Shown in pieces: positions 55,813 to 64,000 of a stretch of DNA of 64,000 bases. Under the pieces are notes generated by a model. It did no database searches. It was given only the letters and a program-made list of their open reading frames with translations, and was not told the origin of the DNA. Origin of the DNA: Ignavibacteriota bacterium. GTDB lineage: Bacteria > Bacteroidota > Ignavibacteria > UBA10030 > BY39. Each line of letters opens with the position of its first letter. Position 1 is the first letter of the stretch. The stretch spans positions 1 to 64,000 of the forward strand of contig QOQV01000007.1 of NCBI GenBank assembly GCA_003327435.1. The letters run 5' to 3'. The translations under genes and the position numbers were made by a program.

Positions 55813-56535
55813 ATGTTAAAAATTTACATAGATTTTGATGGCACAATTTCAATAGGTGATGTTGGCTATAAATTATTTCTTCATTTCGCTGGAGATAAAA
55901 CTAATAAAATCGTAGAAAATTATATAAATGGAAAATTAACCGCAATAGAATTTTATGAAGAATTAATAAAAGCTTGCGGTGCTATTTCATCCACAGATTT
56001 ATTTTCGTTCATTGACGTTCAGAAGATAGATACAACTTTTTTAGATTTCTTGAATTTTTGCTCAACAAAAAATCAAAACGAAAAAGTTTTGGACCTCTTT
56101 GTTGTTAGTGATGGATTCGATTTATACATTGAAAGAATTCTAAAAAAATATCAAATTAGTAATTTGAAATTTTTTGCAAACAAATTAAAAATTCAGGATA
56201 ACGGAAAATTAACAGCTGAATTCCCTTACACAGATGAAGAATGCACAAAATGTGCATGTTGTAAAAGAAATCATTTATTAACTTTATCAGCGGATGAAGA
56301 TATAATTGTTTATATTGGAAACGGATTTTCGGATCAGTGTGCAGTAAACTTTGCGGATATTGTGTTTGCTCGTGATAAGCTTCAAACTTACTGTCAGGAA
56401 AAAAATATATCTTACTACCTTTATACAAATTTCAATGATGTAACAAAACGATTAGAGGAAATATTACAGCGCAAGAGAATTCGCAAGCGCCAACAAGCTG
56501 AATTCAACAGAAGAGAGGTTTTCATATCAGGATAA
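55813..56535 (+). CDS. HAD-IB phosphatase (MtnX/SerB-like)
   Basis: 240 residues. The nucleophile motif is 'IYIDFDGTIS' (Asp7, Asp9), motif II/III 'VVSDGFDLYIERIL', and 'VYIGNGFSDQCAVNFADIVFAR' supplies the late acid residues. A CTKCACCKRNHLL stretch with four Cys precedes it, as in MtnX-type proteins. A small cytosolic phosphatase; the natural substrate is unknown. Six bases after smc. Confidence 0.82.
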   Translation: MLKIYIDFDGTISIGDVGYKLFLHFAGDKTNKIVENYINGKLTAIEFYEELIKACGAISSTDLFSFIDVQKIDTTFLDFLNFCSTKNQNEKVLDLFVVSDGFDLYIERILKKYQISNLKFFANKLKIQDNGKLTAEFPYTDEECTKCACCKRNHLLTLSADEDIIVYIGNGFSDQCAVNFADIVFARDKLQTYCQEKNISYYLYTNFNDVTKRLEEILQRKRIRKRQQAEFNRREVFISG

Positions 56536-56536
56536 T

Positions 56537-57160
56537 ATGGATATAAGAAAAACTCTTTTTAAATATCGCAGTTATACTCCAATTCCGTTTTTAGTTTTGA
56601 TGATTATTTATGCCAAGCCAACAATTAGCAGTATATTGATTGGTTTAGTTTTAGTTATTCTTGGTGAATTTTTGAGGTTATGGGGTGTATCTATAGCTGG
56701 AAGTGAAACCCGCACAACTAAAGAAGTTGGTGGTTCTAACCTGATTACAAGCGGTCCGTTTGCATATGTTCGAAACCCCCTCTATCTCGGCAATATTATT
56801 ATCTATCTTGGAGTGGGAATTATGTCGCTTGCAGCTTTCCCAACTTTAACTCTCATCACCCTATTATACTTCATATTCCAATACTATATGATTGTAAGTT
56901 TGGAAGAAGAACATTTGCTTAATGTTTATGGTGACGAATATAAACAATATAAATATTATGTTCCAAAGTTCTTACCAAATTTTAAAAAATACCGACTTAC
57001 AAAAGCGAATCAACCACAACTGGATTGGATTAAAGGATTGAAATCTGAAAGACGCACCTTGCAAGCAATAATTATAATTGTACTGACGATTTTGATTATC
57101 TGGTTCTTACAAAATCAGGCTCAGATTAAATTATTTTCAGAAATTTTCGGCTTGAGGTAA
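56537..57160 (+). CDS. Isoprenylcysteine carboxyl methyltransferase-like membrane protein
   Basis: 207 residues, five or six membrane helices. The conserved C-terminal part is clear: 'LITSGPFAYVRNPLYLGNIIIYLG' and 'SLEEEHLLNVYGDEYKQYKYYVPKFLP', the ICMT/PEMT methyltransferase signature. The natural acceptor in bacteria is unknown, perhaps a lipid or quinone. One base after the HAD gene; lpxB follows two bases on. Confidence 0.85.
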   Translation: MDIRKTLFKYRSYTPIPFLVLMIIYAKPTISSILIGLVLVILGEFLRLWGVSIAGSETRTTKEVGGSNLITSGPFAYVRNPLYLGNIIIYLGVGIMSLAAFPTLTLITLLYFIFQYYMIVSLEEEHLLNVYGDEYKQYKYYVPKFLPNFKKYRLTKANQPQLDWIKGLKSERRTLQAIIIIVLTILIIWFLQNQAQIKLFSEIFGLR

Positions 57161-57162
57161 AA

Positions 57163-58284
57163 ATGCGTTTAATGATTATTGCTGGAGAAGCTTCAGGAGA
57201 TATGCACGGTGCAGCTGTTGTCAAAGTTTTAAAAAAAATAAAACCAGATATTGAGATTTTTGGTATAGGCGGTGATAAGATGAAAAAAGAAAGTGTACAA
57301 CTAATATATCACATTGATGAGCTGGCAATTATGGGTTCGTGGGAAGTTGTTAAAAAGCTACCCACAATTCGCTCGATAAGCAAAACATTAGATGCACTCT
57401 TAATTCATAAAAAACCTGATGCGGTTTTGCTAATAGATTATCCCGGATTTAATCTGCGATTTGCAGAAAAAGCACATAATTCAGGTATTAAAACTTTCTA
57501 TTATATTTCTCCACAAATCTGGGCATGGAACTTTAAAAGAATAAACAAGATTAAAAAAATTGTAGACAAGATTTTTGTAGTATTTGAATTCGAAGAAGAG
57601 ATATATAAAAAAGCTGGTATTAATGTTGAATATGTAGGTCATCCTATTCTGGATATTATTGAGCAACCATTGGAAAAAAGCGATTTTTATAAAAGATACG
57701 GACTCGAAAAAAATAGACCAATAATTGGGTTGTTCCCGGGTAGCAGATATCAGGAAGTTGATAAAATTCTACCAACTATGTTAAATGCTGCTCGCGAACT
57801 GGAAACAAATTTTTATGCACAAATCGTAATTGGTGCAGCTTCAGTATTTGAATGTGATTATATCAAATCTTTCTTGGATGAAGATTCAAATGTAAAAGTG
57901 CTACAATATGCAACATACGACTTAATGAAAAACTGTGATGTTGCAATCGTTACGTCTGGAACAGCGACTTTAGAATTAGCATATTTCAATACTCCGATGG
58001 TTATTGTTTACAAAACCTCCTTTTTGACCTATTTAATCGGAAAATTGCTAATAAAAATTAAAAATATTGGCTTGGCTAACATTGTTGCTGGAAAACAAAT
58101 CGTACCTGAACTTATTCAGCACAGGGCTAGTGCTAAAAATATTGCAAACGAATGTGCTAAATTTCTGAAAGATGAAAATCTTAGAAATCTGGTATCTTCT
58201 GAATTAAAAATTGTTGGCACAAAGTTAGGAAAACCTGGCGCCTCAACTAAAGTAGCTGAATCAATTTTAAAGTCATTATCGTAA
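57163..58284 (+). CDS. lpxB: Lipid-A-disaccharide synthase
   Basis: 373 residues. 'MIIAGEASGDMHGAAVVKVL', 'DAVLLIDYPGFNLRFAEKAH', 'YYISPQIWAWNFKRI' and 'GLFPGSRYQEVDKILPTML' are LpxB words. It joins UDP-diacylglucosamine and lipid X to form the lipid A disaccharide. lpxK follows directly, so the pair makes and phosphorylates the same product. Confidence 0.95.
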   Translation: MRLMIIAGEASGDMHGAAVVKVLKKIKPDIEIFGIGGDKMKKESVQLIYHIDELAIMGSWEVVKKLPTIRSISKTLDALLIHKKPDAVLLIDYPGFNLRFAEKAHNSGIKTFYYISPQIWAWNFKRINKIKKIVDKIFVVFEFEEEIYKKAGINVEYVGHPILDIIEQPLEKSDFYKRYGLEKNRPIIGLFPGSRYQEVDKILPTMLNAARELETNFYAQIVIGAASVFECDYIKSFLDEDSNVKVLQYATYDLMKNCDVAIVTSGTATLELAYFNTPMVIVYKTSFLTYLIGKLLIKIKNIGLANIVAGKQIVPELIQHRASAKNIANECAKFLKDENLRNLVSSELKIVGTKLGKPGASTKVAESILKSLS

Positions 58285-58285
58285 A

Positions 58286-59311
58286 GTGAAAACACTAAGA
58301 ATAATTTTACTACCTTTAAGCTTAATTTATACTTTAGTAATCTTAATCAGAAATATGTTCTTTGATATAGGAATCTTTAAAACCAGAAAGATTGATATAC
58401 CTGTCATTTCAGTCGGAAACATAACGGTCGGTGGCACAGGAAAAACACCAATTGTTGAGTATCTGATAAACTATCTGCAGACAAAAAATATGAAAGTAGC
58501 GGTAGTTAGTCGCGGATATAAAAGACAATCCAAAGGATTAGTTATTGTATCAGACGGCAAAATTGTAAATCCTGACCCAGCAGTGTGTGGTGATGAACCT
58601 TTACAAATTGCAAGGAAATTCCCTAATGCAATAGTTCTGGTAAATGAGAACAAATTTGTAGCGTCAAAACTTGCGAAAGATAAATATTGTGCTGATATAA
58701 TAATCTTAGACGACGGTTTTCAACACAGAAAGTTATTCAGAAACCTGGATATAGTAATTCTGAAAAATTCCAATTCTACCTATGATAACTTACTTTTACC
58801 ATCAGGAAATGCGCGTGAACCGATAATTTCACTTAAAAGAGCAGATTTTTTATTATTACCTGACGGTAACTTTGATCAAAATACGATTAATAAGTTTCAT
58901 GATAAACCATATGCGACATTTAAATATCAAGCAATTGGTTTAAAATCCGTATTTGGAAACAAAACAATTAATTTGGATTTAGCAAGATATAAAAAATGTT
59001 ATGCATTTTGTGGTACGGGTAATCCCGAATCATTTTATAATACCTTAACTGAAAATGAATTAAAAATTCAAAAAATTAAAATTTTTAGTGATCATCATTT
59101 TTACACTGAAGCCGATCTCAAAAAAATAATAAAAGAATCAAAAGAACTTGGAACCGAGTATATTATTACAACAGAGAAAGATGCAATAAAGCTGAATAAA
59201 TTTTATGAAAAATATAAAGATGTTGAAATCTACTATTTAATAATAAAAATTAAATTTATTGAGAACGAAGAAAAATTTTTAAACAAAATAGATAAACTAA
59301 TTAAAGAATAA
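58286..59311 (+). CDS. lpxK: Tetraacyldisaccharide 4'-kinase
   Basis: 341 residues from a GTG start one base after lpxB. One membrane helix, then the kinase P-loop '[18 protein letters not shown]', '[10 protein letters not shown]', '[11 protein letters not shown]' and '[21 protein letters not shown]'. It phosphorylates the lipid A disaccharide at the inner membrane. Confidence 0.93.
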   Translation: MKTLRIILLPLSLIYTLVILIRNMFFDIGIFKTRKIDIPVISVGNITVGGTGKTPIVEYLINYLQTKNMKVAVVSRGYKRQSKGLVIVSDGKIVNPDPAVCGDEPLQIARKFPNAIVLVNENKFVASKLAKDKYCADIIILDDGFQHRKLFRNLDIVILKNSNSTYDNLLLPSGNAREPIISLKRADFLLLPDGNFDQNTINKFHDKPYATFKYQAIGLKSVFGNKTINLDLARYKKCYAFCGTGNPESFYNTLTENELKIQKIKIFSDHHFYTEADLKKIIKESKELGTEYIITTEKDAIKLNKFYEKYKDVEIYYLIIKIKFIENEEKFLNKIDKLIKE

Positions 59312-59334
59312 TAAAAAACGGAGAATTAAGTATT

Positions 59335-62073
59335 ATGGCTAAAAAATATGTGTATTATTTTGGTGGTAAAAAAGCTGAAGGGCGTGCAGATATGAAAGCC
59401 CTCTTAGGCGGTAAAGGTGCAAATCTTGCTGAAATGGTCAATCTTAAACTTCCAGTTCCACCTGGATTTACAATCACAACAGAGGTTTGTACTTATTACT
59501 ATAAAAACAAGAAGAAGTATCCGAAAGAATTAAAATCACAGATTCAAATTGCACTGAAGAAGGTGGAAAAAGAGATGGGTGCTCGATTTGGTGACCCGGA
59601 TAATCCACTTCTCGTTTCTGTTCGTTCCGGAGCAAGAGCTTCAATGCCCGGGATGATGGATACAATTTTAAATCTGGGTTTGAACGACACCACTGTTCAG
59701 GGATTGATTGCAAAAACTCAAAACCCAAGATTTGCATATGATTCTTACAGAAGATTTGTTGCGATGTATGGTGATGTAGTCCTTGGCTTGAAACCCAAGA
59801 CCAAAGATGAGCATGATCCATTCGAGGAAATTCTTGATAATAAGAAAAAAGAAAAAGGCGTTTCACTTGATACAGAACTTAATGCTGAAGATTTAAAGGA
59901 TTTAGTACAACTTTTCAAAAAAGCTATAAAAGAAAAAACAGGACACGACTTTCCTGAAGACCCAATGGAACAGCTCTGGGGTGCGATTGGTGCTGTGTTT
60001 GGTTCGTGGATGAATGAAAGAGCAATTGCATACAGAAAGATGTACGACATTCCAGAATCATGGGGAACAGCAGTTAATGTACAAGCAATGGTATTTGGAA
60101 ATATGGGAGAAGATTCTGGAACAGGAGTTGCATTTACTCGCGACGCTGCAACTGGAGAAAATTACTTCTATGGTGAATATCTGATGAATGCACAGGGCGA
60201 AGATGTTGTAGCAGGAATTAGAACACCGTTGCCAATTTCCAAACTTGCTGAATCAAATCCTATCATATACAAAGAACTTGATAAATACAGAAAAATTCTT
60301 GAAAAGCATTACAAAGATATGATGGATATAGAGTTTACAATACAACAAAACAAACTTTATATTCTGCAATGCCGTGTTGGTAAACGAACAGCCTTCGCCG
60401 CAATGAAAATTGCAGTCGATATGGTAGGGGAAAAACTTATTGATGAAAAGGAAGCTCTCTTAAGAATTGAGCCAGACCAGTTGAATCAATTATTAAGACC
60501 TGTATTTGATAGAAAAGAAAAAGAAAATGCAATAAAAGGTGGAAGATTACTTACAACAGGTTTAAATGCTGGTCCTGGTGCAGCTTCCGGTCGTGTGGTT
60601 TTCAATGCACCTGATGCGGAAGAATGGCGAAAAAGAGGTGAAAGAGTAATTCTTGTCAGAATTGAAACTTCACCTGAAGATATAAAAGGAATGAATGCAG
60701 CAGAAGGTATTCTAACAGCAAGAGGTGGTATGACATCACACGCTGCCCTGGTTGCACGACAAATGGGTAAAGTGTGTGTAGTTGGATGCTCAGCTCTGAA
60801 CATCGATTATTCTTCAAGGACAATTCAAGTTAACGGTCGTGTAATCCGAGAAGGTGATTACATCTCGCTTGATGGAACAACAGGTGAAGTAATCCTTGGA
60901 GAAGTTAAAACCAAACCATCAGAAGTCCTACAGGTTTTGATTGAAAAATCTTTAGATCCGGAGAATGCACCGATTTATCAGCTTTACCAAAAAATTATGA
61001 AATGGGCTGATAAATATAGAGTATTGGGTGTAAGAACCAACGCTGATCAACCAGATCAGGCAGCAGCTGCTGTAGCTTTCGGCGCTGAAGGTATTGGGCT
61101 TTGCCGCACGGAACATATGTTTTTTGGCGAAGGGAAAATTGGCCCTATGCGCGAGATGATACTGGCTGATACTTATGATGAAAGAAAACAAGCCCTTGCA
61201 AAGCTACTACCTCTTCAAAGAAAAGACTTTGAAGGTATATTCGAAGCAATGAATGGCCGACCGGTCACCATCAGAACGATTGATCCACCCTTGCATGAAT
61301 TTTTACCACATGAAGAGAAAGAACAGCGTGAACTTGCACAACAAATGGGCATAAGCTACGAAAAAGTAAAACAAAGAGTTGATTCTCTTCATGAGTTCAA
61401 TCCAATGTTAGGATTTCGTGGTTGCCGACTCGGTATAATTTATCCAGAAATCACTGAAATGCAGGCACGCGCTATTTTCGAAGCTGCTGTAAATGTACAA
61501 AAAAGAGGTATTCCAGTAAAACCTGAAATTATGATCCCTCTCGTTGGAAACGTCAAAGAACTTCAATTACAGGAAGAACTCGTCAGGAAAGTTGCAAACG
61601 ATGTAATGCGAGAAAACAATGTGAAAATCAATTATCTTGTAGGTACAATGATTGAAGTTCCAAGGGGTGCAATTACAGCAGATGAAATTGCAAAAGTAGC
61701 AGAATTTTTCAGTTTTGGAACAAACGACTTAACTCAAACTACACTTGGTGTAAGTCGCGATGACGCTGGAAGATTTCTGATACCGTATGTTGAGATGGAA
61801 ATCTATCCAGCAGATCCTTTTGAAGCGTTAGATCAGAGAGGTGTTGGAGAATTAATGAAAATTGCTGTACAAAAGGGCAAATCCGTACGACCCAAGATTA
61901 AACTTGGAATATGTGGTGAACATGGTGGTGAACCAAGCTCAATTGAATTCTGCCACAAAATTGGCTTAGATTATGTCAGTTGTTCTCCATATAGAGTTGC
62001 TATAGCTCGTCTGGCAGCAGCAAGAGCAGCACTATTAAACAAAGCTCCCAAAAAAGCCAAGAAAAACAAATAA
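59335..62073 (+). CDS. ppdK: Pyruvate phosphate dikinase
   Basis: 912 residues, three domains: ATP-grasp ('[21 protein letters not shown]'), the phosphohistidine domain with '[16 protein letters not shown]' (His469), and a PEP-binding barrel with '[12 protein letters not shown]' and '[14 protein letters not shown]' (Cys). It converts pyruvate, ATP and phosphate to PEP, AMP and pyrophosphate, useful in both directions. Complete length, good GGAG site. Confidence 0.96.
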   Translation: MAKKYVYYFGGKKAEGRADMKALLGGKGANLAEMVNLKLPVPPGFTITTEVCTYYYKNKKKYPKELKSQIQIALKKVEKEMGARFGDPDNPLLVSVRSGARASMPGMMDTILNLGLNDTTVQGLIAKTQNPRFAYDSYRRFVAMYGDVVLGLKPKTKDEHDPFEEILDNKKKEKGVSLDTELNAEDLKDLVQLFKKAIKEKTGHDFPEDPMEQLWGAIGAVFGSWMNERAIAYRKMYDIPESWGTAVNVQAMVFGNMGEDSGTGVAFTRDAATGENYFYGEYLMNAQGEDVVAGIRTPLPISKLAESNPIIYKELDKYRKILEKHYKDMMDIEFTIQQNKLYILQCRVGKRTAFAAMKIAVDMVGEKLIDEKEALLRIEPDQLNQLLRPVFDRKEKENAIKGGRLLTTGLNAGPGAASGRVVFNAPDAEEWRKRGERVILVRIETSPEDIKGMNAAEGILTARGGMTSHAALVARQMGKVCVVGCSALNIDYSSRTIQVNGRVIREGDYISLDGTTGEVILGEVKTKPSEVLQVLIEKSLDPENAPIYQLYQKIMKWADKYRVLGVRTNADQPDQAAAAVAFGAEGIGLCRTEHMFFGEGKIGPMREMILADTYDERKQALAKLLPLQRKDFEGIFEAMNGRPVTIRTIDPPLHEFLPHEEKEQRELAQQMGISYEKVKQRVDSLHEFNPMLGFRGCRLGIIYPEITEMQARAIFEAAVNVQKRGIPVKPEIMIPLVGNVKELQLQEELVRKVANDVMRENNVKINYLVGTMIEVPRGAITADEIAKVAEFFSFGTNDLTQTTLGVSRDDAGRFLIPYVEMEIYPADPFEALDQRGVGELMKIAVQKGKSVRPKIKLGICGEHGGEPSSIEFCHKIGLDYVSCSPYRVAIARLAAARAALLNKAPKKAKKNK

Positions 62074-62091
62074 TAAAATAGGATTCAGATT

Positions 62092-63129
62092 ATGAAACTA
62101 TCAGATTTTAAGTATCCTCTGCCAAGGAATTTAATAGCAAAATATCCAGCGGCTCAGAGAGATGCATCCAAATTGATGGTCGTAAATCGTACAAACGAAA
62201 CCATCGAAATTAAAAAGTTTTCTGATATCGTTGAATACTTTAAAAAGGGCGATGTTCTTGTGCTGAATGATACAAAAGTATTTCCTGCTCGTCTGTTCGG
62301 AAGAAAGGAAAAAACAAATGCTAAAATTGAATTTCTATTACTTCGCGAACTGAACAAAGAAGAAAAGCTGTGGGATGTAATAGTTGAACCAGCCCGCAAG
62401 GTGAGAATTGGTAATAAAGTGTACTTCGACGATGGCCGTCTTGTATGCGAAATTGTTGATAACACCACTTCAAGAGGCAGAACAATCAGGTTTATTACAA
62501 ACGAAGACCTCTATAAAATATTTGAGAGAATTGGCTATATGCCATTACCGCACTACATCAAACGTGAATCAGAAGAACTTGACAAACAAAGATATCAAAC
62601 TGTATATGCAAAAAATGTTGGTTCGGTGGCAGCTCCTACAGCCGGGTTACATTTTACGAAAAAATTGCTATCACAAATCGAAAATAAAGGTGTTAAAATT
62701 GCATATGTTACTTTACATATTGGACTTGGTACTTTTAGGAAAGTTGAAGTGGAAGATCTATCAAAGCATAAAATGGATTCTGAATATTTTGAGATTAGTG
62801 AAGCAACTGCAAAAACAATCAACAAGACCATTGAAAATAAAGGTAATGTTTTTGTATGCGGGACTAGTACAGTGCGTGCTCTCGAATCTTCGGTCACAAC
62901 TCAGGGTTTTGTTAAACCATTTAAAGGTTGGACCGATAAATTTATTTATCCCCCTTATAGCTTCAAAGTAGTAAATAAAATGATAACGAACTTTCACTTA
63001 CCAGAATCTACACTTTTAATGATGGTGTGTGCTTTTGGTGGATACGATCTTATTATGAATGCTTACAAGAAAGCCATCAAAGAGGGTTTGAGATTCTATA
63101 GTTACGGTGATGCTATGCTTATATTATAA
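62092..63129 (+). CDS. queA: tRNA preQ1 ribosyltransferase-isomerase QueA
   Basis: 345 residues. 'FKYPLPRNLIAKYPAAQRDASKLMV', 'GDVLVLNDTKVFPARLFGRK', 'APTAGLHFTKKLL', 'HIGLGTFRKVEVEDLSKHKMDSEYFEIS' and 'TNFHLPESTLLMMV' are QueA words. It turns preQ1-tRNA into epoxyqueuosine-tRNA with SAM as ribosyl donor. 18 bases after ppdK. Confidence 0.95.
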   Translation: MKLSDFKYPLPRNLIAKYPAAQRDASKLMVVNRTNETIEIKKFSDIVEYFKKGDVLVLNDTKVFPARLFGRKEKTNAKIEFLLLRELNKEEKLWDVIVEPARKVRIGNKVYFDDGRLVCEIVDNTTSRGRTIRFITNEDLYKIFERIGYMPLPHYIKRESEELDKQRYQTVYAKNVGSVAAPTAGLHFTKKLLSQIENKGVKIAYVTLHIGLGTFRKVEVEDLSKHKMDSEYFEISEATAKTINKTIENKGNVFVCGTSTVRALESSVTTQGFVKPFKGWTDKFIYPPYSFKVVNKMITNFHLPESTLLMMVCAFGGYDLIMNAYKKAIKEGLRFYSYGDAMLIL

Positions 63130-63141
63130 TTATCTTTCTGT

Positions 63142-63840
63142 ATGAACTTGAATGTTGTAACTATCATAGTCGCCGCTGGAATTGGTAAAAGATTCGGCGG
63201 CGACTTACCAAAACAATTCCTGAAGTTGAAGGACAAAACTATTCTTCAACTATCAATCGAAAAATTTTGTAATTCCAACAAAATCAGAAATATTATCGTT
63301 GTTGCTCATAAGGATTATTTATTAGAAACAAAACAAATTACAGACAAAATAAACACCACGATTACTATTCAAATTATAGAAGGAGGTAAAGAGCGACAGG
63401 ATTCAGTTTGGAATGGAATTCAAGAAGCAGTTAAATCTTCACCGGATATAATTTTAATTCACGATGCAGTCCGACCTTTTGTATCAAACGCACTTGTCGA
63501 TAAAATAATCGAAGCCTCGAAAACTTATAAAGCTGCAATACCAGCTATTCAAATAAAGGATACTGTTAAACTTAAAGAAGGGGATTTTTTTACTAAAACT
63601 TTAAATAGGGACACAATATTTGCAGTACAAACCCCTCAAGGCTTTGAAACCTCTTTGATTACTTCAGCATACAAGCAAGCATTCGATGAACAATATTATT
63701 CAACCGATGATGCCAATCTTGTAGAGAGATTGGGTATTAAGGTAAGATTCGTTGAGGGTGAACAAACAAACATCAAAATCACAACAAAAGAGGATTTTGA
63801 ACTTGCTCAATTTATGATATCCCAGTATGTCAATAAGTGA
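63142..63840 (+). CDS. ispD: 2-C-methyl-D-erythritol 4-phosphate cytidylyltransferase
   Basis: 232 residues. 'IIVAAGIGKRFGGDLPKQFLKLKDKTIL' (CTP loop), 'GGKERQDSVWNGI' and 'ILIHDAVRPFVSNALVD' are IspD motifs. It makes CDP-methylerythritol in the MEP isoprenoid pathway. Twelve bases after queA, so likely the last gene of the run from smc on. Confidence 0.95.
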   Translation: MNLNVVTIIVAAGIGKRFGGDLPKQFLKLKDKTILQLSIEKFCNSNKIRNIIVVAHKDYLLETKQITDKINTTITIQIIEGGKERQDSVWNGIQEAVKSSPDIILIHDAVRPFVSNALVDKIIEASKTYKAAIPAIQIKDTVKLKEGDFFTKTLNRDTIFAVQTPQGFETSLITSAYKQAFDEQYYSTDDANLVERLGIKVRFVEGEQTNIKITTKEDFELAQFMISQYVNK

Positions 63841-64000
63841 TAATATTTTATTATCTTGTATTTGGAGATTTTAGGATTAAAAACTTTTTGATTTTAGATT
63901 ACTGGATTTTGCATTCTGTTTTTTGTTTTGGAGTAGTAGTGTTAAATAATTCAATTTTTAAGCCCATCTTTACTTTTTTTCATCGTGAGTTATAATCAGA
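63841..64000. other. AT-rich tail after ispD
   Basis: No gene or clear terminator hairpin is visible. A GTG at about 63940 could start a very short frame, but it ends within 20 codons and is not called. Confidence 0.4.

Overview
The window looks like a chromosomal segment of an AT-rich (by eye about one third G+C), Gram-negative member of the Bacteroidota/Chlorobi group, most likely Ignavibacteria or a close relative. The main grounds are a C-terminal Por/type IX secretion sorting domain of the 'YQNYPNPFN' kind on a secreted hydrolase, lipid A genes (lpxB, lpxK), many lipoproteins with short signal peptides, and gene pairings typical of that lineage. Most of the window is housekeeping; the accessory part lies mainly in 1-19600 and 31900-33700. 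No phage, insertion sequence or CRISPR array was seen.

Layout. 1-674: intergenic, with an interspersed hairpin repeat. 675-6926: tightly coupled operon (TPR lipoprotein, DUF4292 lipoprotein, EnvC-like protein, membrane-bound CHASE2 sigma-54 activator). 6927-7268: two phased direct repeats, a near-consensus sigma-54 promoter and a hairpin leader. 7269-11967: four envelope genes downstream of that promoter (two lipoproteins, a beta-barrel/transglutaminase-like protein, a FecR-like protein). 11968-13885: phosphoesterase, a decayed lipoprotein gene, tRNA-His and tRNA-Glu. 13899-19234: glycosyltransferase, YbaK, sucC, FKBP, nikR with its own operator and a small outer-membrane protein, and a cold-shock gene behind a long structured leader. 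19620-31890: STAS protein, two sodium:solute symporters, a YgjP-like metalloprotease, IMPase, a kduD/IolB-like/eda hexuronate set, a methyltransferase, and an M24 peptidase with a POT-like transporter. 31891-33654: candidate small RNA and a restriction-modification pair whose endonuclease is frameshifted. 33868-48314: patatin, class V aminotransferase, xerD, pgpH, dnaX, larE, TPR protein, type IX secreted hydrolase, mdh, rpmA and rplU. 48731-63840: lipoprotein, GH2-like membrane fusion, smc, HAD phosphatase, ICMT-like, lpxB, lpxK, ppdK, queA, ispD.

How genes work together. The strongest candidate for an undescribed system is 675-11967: an envelope operon ending in a membrane-anchored sigma-54 activator, followed at once by what looks like its target promoter (enhancer-like repeats two helical turns apart, -24/-12 element, structured leader) and an envelope gene set of unknown function. 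A second is nikR with a small outer-membrane protein behind a NikR-type operator. A third is dnaX, which carries nine adenines containing the E. coli-type slippery heptamer in frame, with stop codons a few codons on in both alternative frames; this would yield a gamma-like short form.

Limits: all calls come from reading the sequence by eye; no alignment, covariance or database search was run.
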